From NCBI GenBank assembly GCA_019802505.1, contig JAFMOC010000011.1, forward strand, positions 3,419,501 to 3,483,500: a stretch of 64,000 nucleotides of DNA, read 5' to 3'. The DNA is from Corydoras sp. C115. Lineage: Eukaryota; Chordata; Actinopteri; Siluriformes; Callichthyidae. The notes beneath the pieces are model-generated. The model was given only the letters and a program-made list of their open reading frames with translations, was not told the DNA's origin and did no database searches. Below are positions 1 to 12,559 of this stretch, one piece after another (the first letter of the stretch is position 1; the number at the start of each line of letters is the position of its first letter). The translations under genes and the position numbers were made by a program.

Positions 1-425
1 CTGCATTGCAAGTTAGGAAATAAACTTAAATCCCACAGTAATGGACTATTATGAGTATTGTTTATATTCATACTTAACATGAGCAGGTATAAAAAAGCAA
101 AAGTGTAATTAAACCTTTTTTGGTCATTATTGTGCTACCTGTTTAGTTTTAATTTTGGGATACACTTGGGAGGTTTAGACCACAACTCCAGACAGCATTG
201 GAGCGGTAAAACACAAGATTGTCTTTATAATATTATTTAGCTGCACAACAGCACATACTATTCTCATGAAATTATTTTTGCTTTGTGTATAGGAGTTTTT
301 ATGCTGACCGTTAGCTTCATTAATGCAGTATATAAAATGTAGAAATCTTTCAAACAGCTCTATATGTTATACATATGTATTGTATGTATACATTTTACAG
401 GACTGTAATCTTATCATACCTAAAA
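1..425. other. AT-rich intronic sequence, no feature seen
   Basis: This belongs to samd11 intron 3, which runs off the left edge of the window. It is AT-rich. I see no exon, repeat or motif that I can support. I looked for the next samd11 exon, which in other vertebrates encodes a VHTHWDVNISF-like stretch, and did not find it anywhere to the left of exon 3. Confidence 0.5.
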
Positions 426-870
426 AGCTACAGCATCAGTCCAAATTTTGAGCACACCTCCTTTTTGCTCCTCTTATTGTCTATTTTTATGTTTATCAGT
501 TCCACTGTAAAGGGCTTTGTAGTTCTACAGATCCAGACTGTGGTCCATCTCTTTGTTCTACAGTACATACTGTATACATCCCCTTTACTCTGTTCTCTAA
601 TGGTCAGGACCCCAATAGTATAGGACCCCCATCCCAGAGCAGTGTCAGGAGTTTAAATGAAACTACAGCAGCACTGCTGCATTAAAACCCTCTTACCGCA
701 TCGGTGTCACTGTAGAACTGACAATGAACAATCCACCACCTAAATTATACCTGTTCTGTGATTGTCCTGACCAATAGAAAACAGAAAACTAACAGGGGAC
801 TAACAAAAAAAAACAGATTTACTACAGTCAGTAATTGTAAAACTACAGTCTATCTATATATGACTTGTAC
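426..870 (-). mobile_element. DNA-transposon-like dispersed repeat, copy 1
   Basis: Read on the minus strand, this stretch matches 22590-23085 over most of its length. Shared blocks include ATTGGTCAGGA, ACAGAACAGGTAT, GGTGGTGGATTGTT, a run around GCAGTGATGCTGCTGTAG, and AAAAAGGAGGTGTG. From memory, similar sequence is a very common dispersed repeat in otophysan fish and often forms long inverted repeats. No transposase is encoded, so it would be non-autonomous. The superfamily is not assigned. Confidence 0.65.
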
Positions 871-1319
871 TGTTATGACTTCTTTTTTTGGTTCACATGA
901 GCTAGTGCTACTTGATTTTGTTATTAAAAGCATGTGATTTAAACCTTAAATCTTTTGAGAACAACATAATTCAGTGATCAGAACTGTCTCAAAAGAGCAC
1001 TGACATATCATTCATCAATATAATGTGCTTATCAATGTTTAGCTGATGTTTGTGTGTTCTATCATGTAAAATCCAGCACAAAATGTCTGAAAAACAAGGT
1101 ATCATGACATAGATCTAAGTGTCTAAACTGTCCACAAGACAATTGAATGAAAATGATGTTATTCACATGATAAAATTATGAGACTTAAATCTTTTTCTCA
1201 TGGCTACTCAAAATCAGGGTGAAATCACTGTAGAACCTTTGCAACCATGCCTTTGCATACTGAGGTTTTCCTTTACATGCACAGGTGCAGGTCACATCCA
1301 AAGCCAGCCTCATGTCTGG

Positions 1320-1574
1320 CTAATGGTTAAAAATGTAAATAGCCATGACATCTGAAGGGGTGGCATCACTGTTTTTAAACTGGTTTAATTTTTCATTTCC
1401 ATAAACAGAGATATGGACTGTACTTTTAAAACTTTGCTTTTCAGGCTTTGTCATATCTTTGCCTTGTGGGCTGAAGAACAAAACACAAAACAAAGCCACT
1501 GCCATTAAAATAATAATTAAAATTGCTATTAATTTGTGTTTGCTCAGTAATATAGAGCTGAAATGGGTCAACAT
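1320..1574 (-). other. Hypothetical 84-residue ORF with one membrane segment
   Basis: This minus-strand reading frame lies inside samd11 intron 3. It begins MLTHFSSILLSKHK, then has a strongly hydrophobic stretch at residues 15-34 (LIAILIIILMAVALFCVLFF), then a polar tail rich in Lys, Ser and Asn. The arrangement resembles a short type II membrane protein or the first exon of one. I do not recognise the family. A frame of this length can arise by chance in AT-rich DNA, and no promoter or poly(A) signal supports it. Confidence 0.15.
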
Positions 1575-1925
1575 TATGACCCATTGTGGTCAATGCCTTT
1601 ACAGCTCAGCCCATGACCCCGCTTTTCGGAACCTAAAATGAAAGTGTTAAGTTGCTGCAGCTGTCTTTTAGCTCCCCCAATGTCATCTCCAATCTTAACA
1701 CACAAGGTGAGAAGTCCTCGTGTTTATTTCAGTATGTGGTCTGTGAGTTTGGCATTAACTATTTTAAGTCTTGCCATTTTCTGTATGTAAACATGTAGGT
1801 CTGTATGCATGCACGGGGTCTGTGTGTGGGAACAGTCTGTGTATGCCATTGTTTGACCACTGATATCTATGATTGTATGATGGGAGGAAGATGAAGGATA
1901 TGATGTATGTGCCACATGTACAGAC

Positions 1926-2101
1926 CTTTTTCTCACAGTAGTGTAATGGAGCTCATCTTCTTGTTTGATGTCAGTATGGTCCACGCTGAGCCTCTCACCA
2001 GCCTCACTCTCGTCGCTACTGAAGACGGAGGCCAGCTCCTTTTTGGGCACGCGAGTTGGGGGTAGAGGAATAGTGCGCTTCTCAGCCAAACGGCCACGGT
2101 T
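1926..2101 (-). CDS. samd11: samd11 exon 3 (residues 172-229 plus two bases of codon 230)
   Basis: The acceptor (TTTTACAG before AACCGT) is clear, and exon 2 joins it in phase 0. The exon reads NRGRLAEKRTIPLPPTRVP at its start, then a Ser/Asp/Glu-rich stretch (SSDESEAGERLS), then DIKQEDELHYTTVRK. It matches the segment of vertebrate SAMD11 that begins NRGRLADKRT and contains LKQED. The donor is placed at AAAAAG|GTCTGT, leaving phase 2. That donor is weaker than the others, and the frame stays open beyond it into low-similarity sequence, so the 3' edge is less certain than the 5' edge. IKQE (residues 216-219) fits a sumoylation consensus. SAMD11 is a nuclear protein with a C-terminal SAM domain, and that domain is outside this window. 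Confidence 0.93.
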
Positions 2102-2999
2102 CTGTAAAAGCATAAAGAACACAAAAACACACTGAAATGAGAAAAAGGAATCTACCGTAAAGCAGGGTAGAGGAGCTCCATACATCCCAATAAACTTGCA
2201 TGATAACCCATCCATACATAATATGCTACTGTGAATACTGCACATATACAAATACAAGAAGCCTGGAAAAAAAATCAACAAGTATTGGAATATTTTACAG
2301 TTTATAACTTTCAAATTTCAATGCCAATGTTTTTAAAAACTCATTTAACCAAAGAAAATCATATACGATGTTTGTCACACTTTTTCTCACATACACATAC
2401 ACACACAAACGTATACTTCATTTTGGTACATCAAAAAAACATGATCTGTCAAAGTGATGAAATCAGTCTATAAGCATCACATTATAGGTTCCTGCGTTGT
2501 GCATTTGTACTGTTAATAAATAAAACAAGCTAGCAGACTGTAGTAAAGGACTGTATGTCTCACTGACACCCATCACTAAGACAAACGGTAGAAAGTAGAG
2601 ATGTACAGACAAGTAATTATCTTTATTTGAATCTGTGAATCAGGAATGCACCAATTTATTAACCATATATCAGCAAATGATAATATTCCCCTTCTTGACA
2701 GCCATCAGAGAACGTCAAATTAAACAACATTTAAAGACAGCAGTAGCTCATGTTTTTCGCATCATTTGTATGACATTAATTATATGCTGGCTAATGTTGG
2801 GTTGGTTATTCGTAATCTGAGGTTTTAAGGTTGCCTCCTGTGCCTTATAAGGACTCAACACATAAAAAAAATTCTGTACTGTAAATTTAAAAACTGTGGT
2901 CTGTACTGAATCAATCAGGAACATGAATTGTTATGTAGTCTGATGTAAAAAATCAAACCAGTTATCCGAGTGGAGTGACAAAGTTTAATTTCAGGAGAA

Positions 3000-3215
3000 C
3001 TGGGTGGCATATGTTCAAAGTTCAATAAGTTCAAATGTCGATCTGGTTGAAGTTTATATGTTCTCCCCGTGTCCGTGTGGGTTTTTTCTGGGTTCTCTGG
3101 TTTCCTCCCAGGGTTCAAGGGGAATCGGCTCCTCTACGTTGCCCTATCCTTATACAGTGTACGTGTGTCTGTTGTCAATAGTATAGGATTTAGTGAAACA
3201 TAATGAGATGAGAAC
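3000..3215 (+). mobile_element. SINE family A, degraded copy
   Basis: The recognisable part runs from the middle of the family (TGTTCTCCCCGTGTCCGTGT) to a remnant of the tail (ATAATGAGATGAG). The head, with its A and B boxes, is badly mutated. No target-site duplication is visible. It is probably an old copy. Confidence 0.6.
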
Positions 3216-3255
3216 TACAAACTCTTTTGTTTTTACTAAACAATTCTGTTTGTGT

Positions 3256-3393
3256 CTCATGAAGGTTACCATCCATCCATCCATCCATTATCTTAGTCCT
3301 CTACTAGTCTCCCCATCCACAGGAGAATGTTTTGGTGTATGCACTGGGTAGATACACCCAGGACAGGGTGCCAATCTATCACTAAGTACACAC

Positions 3394-3442
<49 letters not shown>

Positions 3443-3606
3443 TATATGAGGCAATTTGGAGCATTTAATTTACCTTGATCCATGTTTTTGGACTGTGGGA
3501 GGAAACCCACGCGAACACAGTGAGAACATGGAAACTCCACCCAGAGTGGTGACCATGAGGTGACCATGCTAATCACGTAGCCATTTTGCTGCCTCATGAA
3601 GGTTAC
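3256..3606 (-). mobile_element. SINE family A with 14-bp target-site duplication
   Basis: The element occupies about 3270-3592 and is flanked by CTCATGAAGGTTAC at 3256-3269 and 3593-3606, a perfect 14-bp target-site duplication. The tail is (GGAT)n on the minus strand. Family A is defined by the head GGCGGCACGGTGGCTTAGTG (pol III A-box-like), a B box near GGTTCGAATCC, a middle TGTTCTCCCCGTGTCCGCGT, a GT/GA-rich stretch, and a tail GGATAAAGCGGAAGATAATG followed by (ATGA)n or (GGAT)n. The B box is mutated in this copy, and the GT stretch has expanded to a long microsatellite (3397-3439). Confidence 0.9.
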
Positions 3607-4248
3607 ATTTCTTGAAGGATAAAGTTAAAATAAACAAACCCTTAAAAAATACAGATTTTAAAATATGTGTTAAGAAACTGTGTGGATTTAATTGGTTTTG
3701 GTTTCTAAGTGGATTATTGTGAATTTGTGACCCAGGCTAAATTCCTGAACTTGCATGTGCACTTGATCATTTTTAAAAAATATTTCTTTAAGTTAAAAAC
3801 TTAAACACTCAGTAAAACAAAAGAACTCCACAATAATTGGTAGATTTAGGAGCATATAATTAATACTTGTATTTGGAATAAAGGAGCAGTGACCGAAAGA
3901 CTTAATGCTGATTTCATCTCCTTCACCATCCTTCTTACACATCAAAAAGATGGAAGGTTAAAGAAGAAAAGTGGCCCTGAGGGGTTTAGTGTGTGAAGTT
4001 GGATGACCTTTAACGAGACCCCTCCTAAGCTTGTGTATCTTTCCATAAAGGAGTGAACAGCAAAAGTGTGATGAGGAAAAAAAGAGGGAGACCCATCCAG
4101 AGTCCAGAGAAATCAAAATGTCTGAGAGAGAGGGAGATTGTGCATATAAGCATGCCTGTGTCTTGGTTCTATCAAAATTCGGCTAGCCCCGCAGCTATCT
4201 CTATTCCCATACACAAGGCCAGGATACACAAACCCACTGGCATACACA

Positions 4249-4249
<1 letters not shown>

Positions 4250-4291
<42 letters not shown>
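4250..4291. repeat. (CA)n microsatellite
   Basis: An almost pure CA run with one CG interruption near its right end. It produces spurious His/Thr and Val/Cys reading frames on both strands. Confidence 0.95.
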
Positions 4292-4293
<2 letters not shown>

Positions 4294-4999
4294 CATCCCA
4301 CAAGGACAGCAGTGTGAGTGGCAGGCTGGGGCAGGGGGTGGGGAGAGTAGCCAAGAGGCAAACAGGTGCAGGCCCTCTGGATTCTCTCAAGTGGCATACG
4401 GTAAAAGAGACGGAGGAAAAAAAAAAAAAAAAAGGAAGATGAAAACATCCCTGAGGATAAGCACAATGCGTAGCTCTGCATTTTTTTTGGAGTAAAAGTG
4501 TCTTTTTTTTTTGCATCACGTTTTTTGCCGATCTATCTGATGGAGACGGAAACAGAATTTGGAGAAAGTTGGTCATCAAACAAATTAAGATCAGACCATT
4601 TGGAGAAAAAGAATAAGATCAGACCATCAATTCTTCATAGAAGTCTGATGTAATTCATAACTCTCAGCAATGAAGGACTTGTGTAAAATTAGGTTTTAAA
4701 TTTAAAATGTGTATTGCTACTAAGGTTTAAAAGTTCTGCAATTCTTTACAATTGAACATGGCCGACGTCCATGGGGTCTAACGGGGTCTTTCTGACCTCA
4801 TTCTGCCTCCTTTGTACCCACTTACTGAATCCTTGTGGAAATCCCCTGATCGCCCCCAGCTCCAATTCACTGTAACTGACACAGTTCTTCCGGCATGTTG
4901 TTTCCGGCAACACTTCCGCAAACGTAGGGTGTTCCAACACAAAAAAAACCTGAAATACTGGGCCCCATAACACACATACACCCACTCGCACATGTGCGC

Positions 5000-5002
<3 letters not shown>

Positions 5003-5060
<58 letters not shown>
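5003..5060. repeat. (CA)n microsatellite
   Basis: A pure CA run of about 58 bases in samd11 intron 2. Open frames through it are artefacts. Confidence 0.95.
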
Positions 5061-5066
<6 letters not shown>

Positions 5067-5649
5067 GTCACATGCAGGGGTGTAAAAAATACCAAGTTAA
5101 AAAAATAAAACAGCTCTTTAATAAATGAGTGATTCTTTATTAAACTACTGAATATAATGTCCATCTTGAACCTTTGTACCTTTACATATCATGCAAATAG
5201 AAATATATATGTTTTTACTAGGTTCGATTCATGGCATTTATAAAACTATGTTTATTAAAATCATTTTATCTTGAAATGACTTTTTATGCGACAGAACGCA
5301 ACTCTTTCATGTGTTTAAAAACTATCAGGAGAACTTCAGTTGTGAGCTCTGCTAAAAATGCTGAATATGCCAAATTAGCCTTCTCATCCAATCGCTAAGA
5401 TGGCCTTTATAGTGCACTATAGAAACAGTTTCCATATTTAATATTCCGTAAGGCTTTCCTGACTAATCCACCCTACATTGGGCGAAGTTGTCTGAACAAC
5501 AGTCCTGTATACAAAAAACATGGATATGTGCCCCCCCCCCCATCCCCGGGTTGCCGGGTTGATAATCTATTGGCCAAAAACTTTGACAAGATCCTGCTTC
5601 ATAACGATTTGTTAAACGTCAGGACCTTTTACAATATTTTAATGACTGA

Positions 5650-6026
5650 ATTTAATGGGGGCGGCACGGTGGCTTAGTGGTTAGCACATTTGCCTCTCAG
5701 CACTAAGGATTCCCGGTTCAAATCCCCATCTGGGTGGAGTTTCCATGTTCTCCCCATGTCCGCGTGGGTTTCCTCCGGGTTCTCAGGTTTCCTCCCACAG
5801 TCCAAAAACATGGATCAAGTCAATTGAGTTCTCCAAATTGCCCCATACAGTGTGTTTGTGTGAGTGAGTGTGAGTGTGTGCCCAGCGAAAGATTGGCGCC
5901 CTATCCTGGGTGTATCTGCCCAGCGCCCGAAACGTTCTCCCCTGGATGGGCATGGGGAACCCCCCCGCGACCCTAACATAGGATAAAGCGGAAGAGAATG
6001 AATGAATGAAAAAATTTATTTAATGG
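5650..6026 (+). mobile_element. SINE family A, full length, 9-bp duplication
   Basis: A well-preserved copy with intact head, B box (GGTTCAAATCC), middle and (AATG)n tail. The flanks carry ATTTAATGG at 5650-5658 and 6018-6026, which reads as a target-site duplication. The element itself spans about 5659-6017. Confidence 0.92.
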
Positions 6027-6249
6027 CATTTAGTTAACTGTATCATTTACGGTTGGTTGTTTTGGGAAAGTGGCTTATAAGTTAACCAGGCATTAAATTT
6101 TAGTTTAGTTTAAGTTAATAATAATTACTTTTTTTTGTTAAAAAATCTGTTTGTTTTATTGTTTGTCACCTGTTAACCCACCAAAACATACAAAGACAGT
6201 GAGCGTACTACTACTAAGTCGCTCAAGGTCCCTTCAAAAAAAAAATTAT

Positions 6250-6608
6250 AGGTTGTTTCTTCATCCATTCTTTGTTTATCTTCCATGGTATCCTCTAGTA
6301 GGGTCGCGGGGGAGGGGCGGTGGGGGCAGGGTTCGGGTTCTGGGCAGATACACCCAGGACAGGGTGCCAATCTATCGCTGGGCACACTCACTCACACAGA
6401 CACGCGCACAGACACACTCTATATGGGGCAATTGGCCTTCAATCAGTTGACCTTCATCCAATGTTTTTGGACTGTGGGAGGAAACCGGAGAACCCGGAGG
6501 AAACCGGACACGGGGTGAACATGGAAACTCCACCCAGATTGTGATTCGAACTGGGAATCCCTAGTGCTAAGAGGTGAACGTGCTAACCGCTAAGCCCAGG
6601 TTGCTTCT
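6250..6608 (-). mobile_element. SINE family A with 11-bp duplication
   Basis: A near full-length copy in reverse orientation at about 6261-6597. The flanks are AGGTTGTTTCT (6250-6260) and AGGTTGCTTCT (6598-6608), which differ at one base, as expected for an ageing target-site duplication. Confidence 0.9.
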
Positions 6609-7340
6609 CCTTTAAGAAAATGGCAAAAACAAAGAGGCTATGACAACTTATATATATATAACTATTAACTCTTTTGTTCAATTTTACAAAGCAACATAAA
6701 AATAAAACACAACATAATACATAATAGATCAAATCTTTAAGTTGCTGGATTAATAAACGATAACTAATAAATAAACGATTAATAAACGATTAATAAACTT
6801 GTTTGTATGCGATTTTATGTATGCAACATTTTTGATGTGTGTTTCAAAAGATTCCAATATTATACAAATCCATGGCACCAACACACTTTTTTTTGGCGAT
6901 ATCCATGATTCCTTGGATTATAACTGAGCGGTATGTATAGGTTAATATGAAATCACAATAATGATCATACTTTACATCAAAATTATTCAATTTTTTAAAA
7001 TAGAAACTGTATTGCCTACCAATGTCCCACATACTCAGAAACGTTCGTCAAAGTGACAGCGAAATGTTATATCACACAATTTTCCTGAAGGATACACAGA
7101 TCGCTCCTCTTAACAGAAGCACTTTTAATTATAAAGTTTTTTTTTCAATGCCTGTAGCAACAAGACACTTTCCAAAAGGCGGCTCTAAGTTTCTTCTCAG
7201 CTGTTCAGAATTTATTTTGCCCAGACTGAAAAATGAGGATATTATGGAAAAGCCAAGAGATGTTATTTTCTCAGTGCAGTATTTCCCGAAAGGTGTGCTG
7301 CTACACCACAGAGGGGCTATGCTCTCTTCTACGTCCCCCC

Positions 7341-7342
<2 letters not shown>

Positions 7343-7371
<29 letters not shown>
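7343..7371. repeat. (CA)n microsatellite
   Basis: A short CA run preceded by a C-rich stretch. It interrupts a 220-codon plus-strand frame (7022-7684) that I do not regard as a gene. Confidence 0.9.
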
Positions 7372-7372
<1 letters not shown>

Positions 7373-7379
7373 TTCGCAG

Positions 7380-7705
7380 TAGCAGCCCGTGACATTCCTG
7401 CAGCTGTGGCCCGCTTGCACTACCCCCTTCCTCCTTTGCTCTCCCTGGGGGAAGAATGCCTAATGAGTCACGCGTCTGTCTGCCGTAACCTCCAGTGCGT
7501 GTGTGAGTGTGTGTGCGAGTGTGCGTGTGCGCGTGTGAGCCGTAACGGCGCTGTGTGTGAGTGTGGAGGCGGGATGGCGGGCAGACTTGGCGCGAGCTTT
7601 GGGCAAGGAGGGGGGTGGAATGGGGAGACGGGGGAAAAGGAGAAGGAGAGGGAAGGGAAAATGACTGTGGAAGGCTGGCAGTAGTTACGGCACCTAGTTT
7701 CAACC
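7380..7705. promoter_or_regulatory. GC-rich island in intron 2, candidate regulatory element
   Basis: The base composition is much richer in G and C than the flanks. The left part contains TGAGTCA (AP-1-type) next to GAATG, then a degenerate GT-rich stretch, then a purine-rich block. No coding potential is convincing on either strand. A regulatory role is inference from composition and position only. Confidence 0.3.
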
Positions 7706-8099
7706 ACTAAAACATTAGCGAGAGGGAAAACATTAGCGAGAGGGAAGAAAGAGACGGAAAAGAAAAAAAAAAACATGTTCAGTCTGCGGGAGCCCATATA
7801 GGGCCCAGGACTTTCAAAACGCATTTTTATGGTTTTTGACTAAACTTAAAAGACAATCTGAAATAATGAGCAAACATGTCAATTGGGAGGTCTTATTGAT
7901 GATGATGATAGAATTTCAGATTGGAGGGTGTGGACAAAACTATATAGACTGGACATCATTTCTTTCTATTGGAAATGTCTGCATATTTGATTTGGCACAG
8001 TTGTATAGGCGTTGCACTCTCTAATTTATCCGGCGCTATAAGTGCACTGATAGACACCCCCAGTGGCTTGGACAATTTTAGAATATCCAGCATATGTTT

Positions 8100-8252
8100 G
8101 GAGTGTAAAAGAAACCCCGGAGTAGCCCATGGAGGCATAGGAATAATGTATAGACTCCACACAGACAGGATCTGTGTTCACTCCACCCAGGATTTAAACC
8201 CGCAAACTTCTTACTGTAAGGCGAATGTGCTAACCTCTGTGCAGCCTGTTTA
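8100..8252 (-). mobile_element. Old tRNA-type SINE relic
   Basis: Read on the minus strand, the stretch has the order expected of a SINE head: a gene-like start near GCACATTCGCC, a B-box-like region (AAATCCTGGGTGGAGTG), then the GTGTGGAGT block. It resembles family A and related fish SINEs but has diverged too far to place. Confidence 0.45.
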
Positions 8253-8336
8253 TTTTAAACTGAAACGATCCAATAATAATCTGGAGGAACATTTAAACAT
8301 ACAACCTACGGAGCAAATCTTTAGGCATGTTATATG

Positions 8337-8601
8337 TGTCACGTGTCAGAACCCACCGAGAACCACAGACAGGCTTTATTAACAGACTATATTTAAATAC
8401 AAACTGTTGATTGGTGGAGCTGTCGTCACACCACATTCCTGTCGCCACTGCAAACTAGCTTCGCCTTTTATGTCGTGCCCCATTTCATATAGACTGCACA
8501 CCGACCATTAGCGAAACATCCGGCAGGTGCGTTAATTACCTTTAATTATCATCTATTGCCCTCGGTTCCGCCTCCCACCAAGCGGCGTCCGTTCCTCTAC
8601 A
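8337..8601 (-). mobile_element. Solo-LTR-like remnant
   Basis: The segment starts TGTC and ends TACA on the plus strand. Read on the minus strand it contains a poly(A)-signal-like AATAAAG about 45 bases before its end and TATA-like motifs upstream, as in a long terminal repeat. No target-site duplication or partner LTR is visible. The assignment rests on this layout and not on homology. Confidence 0.35.
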
Positions 8602-9179
8602 GCTTTGCCAGAAGTAAATATGCTAAGGAGGAAATTGCTTAATTCTACCGGAAGACCAATAAAAACAGTCAAATGTCATAAAGTTTTGTAAAATGTAAAA
8701 AGATATCTTTTTAATCGAGAAATATTATATGCTCCCAACCTAGTTTTGATTTCATCATCATCAAATATAAATGCACAAAGTTCTAAAAGCCAGCTGGACA
8801 CCACAAGGTACCTCCACAACATAAACTTAAAAGTTAAAATTTTGAATGTTCTCAGGCTTGAAGTATTTCTTATTATTTTCATAGGTGCCAACAATTTTTG
8901 CACTAGGTGTTGCACATAAAATGACTATAAATCTTGCTGCTTAGGTTACAATACACATTGTCACATTGATATTTGGGCATTTATCAGATAAAACATTAAG
9001 AAGTAATTAATAAGAATAATAATAACAATGTAAATAAAAAATATTTAAACTAAGAAAGAATATAAATGCATACAGTTCAAAACCGTTCTGATTTCTGGGT
9101 AGAGCAACATATTTCAGAGTTTCAGAGCTGGGCCTGGATACATCTTTCAGAATAACAACAGTGCACTGTAAGAGAGTTA

Positions 9180-9555
9180 CCCCCTCCTTGTGTGTTTCAG
9201 ACCAGTGGAGCGATTTCCCATGCTGGGAGGTCAGCGGCAGCGCAGCCATGCGTGCCAGGCACTTTCTCCCTGTGTTTGGATAGACCCACCAAGACAGCCA
9301 AGGGAGAGCGTTCTGGACAAGTAACGACTACCGCTATGGCTCCCAGACAGCTGAGGAGGGTGAGGCAGAGGAAAGAGCCTTACAGGCAGCATTTCAATTA
9401 AAATCCAGTAAGCAAGACTGGCTACAGTACAAACCAAACACAAGAAATGATAATCACCAGTCACTAAGCAGTATGGAATATAGCATTCCAGTCCAAAAGC
9501 GGCTGGAAAAATCTGACCAATGATTCTACAAAGAAAAATTTCCACCAAATGACTT
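9180..9555. promoter_or_regulatory. GC-richer island in intron 2, candidate regulatory element
   Basis: Complex, non-repetitive sequence between AT-rich flanks, with the homeodomain-type site CAATTAAAATCC near 9395. No exon structure fits. Conservation in other fish would be needed to call it an enhancer. Confidence 0.25.
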
Positions 9556-9559
9556 TTCA

Positions 9560-12555
9560 TATTATATATATTAGTAATTGTTTATATATTATAATAACAT
9601 TAACAACAATAATTGAGCCGCTATCTATATTCCATGCTAATGAACGGCAGCTGTTTTAGTTGATAAAGACGTCTTGATATACAAGTGAAAAGTAATGTTT
9701 GCTATTACCTAAATTTGTTACATCCTTTATAGCATGGTTAAATGTTGGATGGTTTAATATGCCAATTTGGATTAAGACCATGATGTATTTCACCAACCCT
9801 CACTTTTATAGCCTTGAATGTTGTCCACTATGTGAGTGAAAATATAATAAATCGAGAATCGATTGTTACATAATTACAATTATGCAAAGTGCAGTTAACA
9901 AAGCAGTGGCTTTCTCCAGGCTACGCACATGATTGTTGTTCAGTGTCCTCCTTGAGTTGGCCTAATGAACTTTAACATTTCATGAGGCCATCGGTGGATG
10001 GATCTGTGACATTCAAACTCTTCCAAAATGGTTTTATAACCATTTATAGTTTGTTAAGCAACAGCAACTATTTTTCCGGGGTCTTCTAAAAGCTCAGGTG
10101 TTTATATCATTATTTACTTCAATAAACATATTGGCACCATCACGCTTTAATAGATAACTTTTTAATGATGAACTCAGAATAGATGATTTCACAACATTCC
10201 CAACAAGAACAAAGAGTATGTTTTTGCTGATTTCAACACTGATCTTAATACTTGGAATTTTTGCTGTTTACCAAATTTAAGATGCTCAACAGTCTGTGGT
10301 GATCATTGTCTGATTGTTCTATTGTCTATTGTCTGATTGTTCACCATATATTTTCAAAAGGGAGACAGATCCGAACAGGCCAGTAAAGCACATGTACCCG
10401 ATTTCTACAAAGCTTCACTATTGTAACTTGTGCAGAATGAGGCATTGTCCTTTTAAAATGGCCTTTACATCAATGGGACCTTCACATACAATATATGCAG
10501 ATCACTAATGCTCTGGGTATTAATGCACCTCTCTGCCATCACAGATGCTGGTTTTTGCACTTTTTACTAAAATCAATCTGGATGGTCTTTTTCATCTTTG
10601 GCACCTGGAATCCTGTTTTTTACCAAAAATAAATAGAAACATATACTTGGCTCAACACAGAACACATTTCCATTGTCCTTCTGTAGTATATAAGAACAAT
10701 TCTGAAGGATTCACAAATTTTTAAGGACCGCCATGAAGTTGATGTTTCCTATATCCTTTTTAACGGCTGTGCTTCTAGAGTAAATGTATGGCTTGTACTG
10801 AAAACTGTCTTGCTAGTAGCTTACACAAATGTATAGTACACAGAAATGTTATACTATTGTCCTAATCCTGAACTGTACCAAAAATAAACTCAGTGTGCAA
10901 AACAGGATGGACAGATTAAGACACCTCAATGTCTGATTACAATTTCCTGGTCCTTTTGGAGGTCTGTAATGTAAGAGACCTCAGGGCTAACTTGCTCATT
11001 GGTGGCCGAAGAAGGAATTTTGCGTTGCCATAGCAGCCTAGCCTCAGCTTCATGTGATGGTTATAAACACTGCCACACAAATGTACATATGGCCCATACA
11101 AGCACACATTTTTTTCAAACCCCCTGCAGTGAGAAAGCTGTTGTACGGATGAGAATCGTCAGCCACTATTCCAATTAGTACCCAGTCCTACAGCTTTTTC
11201 TAATAAATAAATAATAAAATACACAAAGGCCTGCTAGGCCATACTCTTCTCAGAGTTTCAGTCAGGTTACAACTTATTGAAATACTCCTGTTCCTAACTT
11301 CAGTAAAGCAGAAGGATATACAAGTACAGAAAGTGCAATGTGTGTTTGCAATGTGTTAAATAAACCTTACATTTAACTTCAACATTGGAACTTTTTTAGC
11401 TGGGAAAGTCATGAAAACCAAATGCAATACATTTGAGAAACATACATATAGAGTAATCATTTCATGTTTAAAATAATTTCAGTGGCTGCTATGCCTGATA
11501 CTAAGCAAGTCTGCCTCTATGCGTTTTTGTGCGTAGTTTCCCCACCCTCATTCTGTGAAAACCTGTCACTACCGTCCTACTGGTGAGCTCTAACCCTGAT
11601 ATTCTGTTTTGCTAAATGCAGGTGTGGTAAAGCCGTGTGTATGTGTAAAGCTTTACTTCTTACAAAAAATCTTAACCTTAAATCAAAGAGACCTCTTGAT
11701 AATTTTCCGTCAAGTATAAAACTTTGTTGCCTGTTGCAGCTTCCAACAGTGTTCAGCAACTGTCACAAAGTAACATCTAAAATGTATTATTGTAATGTAT
11801 AAAAACTTCAGGTGCACCTACAACAAAAAGATTAAGAACACAACTTCAAACTATTTTAAAAGTTTGTCTGGAACGTGCGATATAGATGTTGGCTGCTTTT
11901 TTTTTTTTTTATAAAACTATCTATTTTGTATGTATGCAGTCAGTAAAATACCATATCACTTGGTTTCTAACCCCTGATCTAGTAGTTAAAGTACTTCCGT
12001 CATTATTTTAAAAGTTTGAGAAAGCCACAGAGGACACTGTTCACATACTCAAATACATAGACTGTGACGACTCTCCACTAAACCCAGACTTGAACCACTT
12101 CCAATATCATTAAAACTAATTATTCAGCAAAATCTACAGCCCACCCAGTTTGTTAAAGCAACTTTTAGTAATTAAAATATAGTTAAAGGCTTCCTTAAAT
12201 GCAAGTGTAACACTACTAAAAGGGTATCAGAATTTCAAAGTATTAGTCTTTAATGAGTGTTTTTGTCTATTATTGCCAAAAACCTATACAACAACAACAA
12301 TTAGATCTAGATACATGTACTCTAACCAATATGATGCCATTTTTCCATTGCACCCAATAGCATTTATTTATAACTTGTTTATTTTACAATGACTTCACAC
12401 TTTATTTGCTTTACTTTACTGAAGTCTCTATTCCATATCTTCATACATTTCTTTGTTCAAAAAAAATCCTGTATCACTGTTAAATCCCTGTTTTTGTTAG
12501 TTTGCATATGTAGTTTCAGAATTACCACATATTCCAATTTAGGAGAAATTAAAAA
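9560..12555. other. AT-rich intronic stretch without recognised features
   Basis: About 3 kb of AT-rich, mostly non-repetitive intron sequence. I see no SINE family A copy, no long frame and no splice-bounded exon-like segment here. It is the longest such stretch in the left half of the window. Confidence 0.5.
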
Positions 12556-12559
12556 ACAA

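Noticed and set aside
1724..1925. Continuation of the exon 3 frame beyond AAAAAG|GTCTGT
   Set aside because: Similarity to SAMD11 stops at the donor, and the residues that follow (AHTSYPSSSSHH and on) look like intron translation. Residual doubt remains because the donor is not ideal.
3397..3439. CRISPR-like or satellite array
   Set aside because: It is a dinucleotide microsatellite inside a SINE. No spacer-repeat structure is present anywhere in the window.
4113..5164. Several 100-135-codon ORFs rich in Cys/Val or His/Thr
   Set aside because: They are translations of CA/GT microsatellites in different frames.
5659..5740. Possible tRNA gene in SINE heads
   Set aside because: A- and B-box-like motifs are present, but the cloverleaf is not complete and the same head recurs in dozens of SINE copies.
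7022..7684. 220-codon plus-strand ORF
   Set aside because: It crosses a CA microsatellite and a GT-rich stretch. No domain, splice site or recognisable homology. Best explained as a chance frame.
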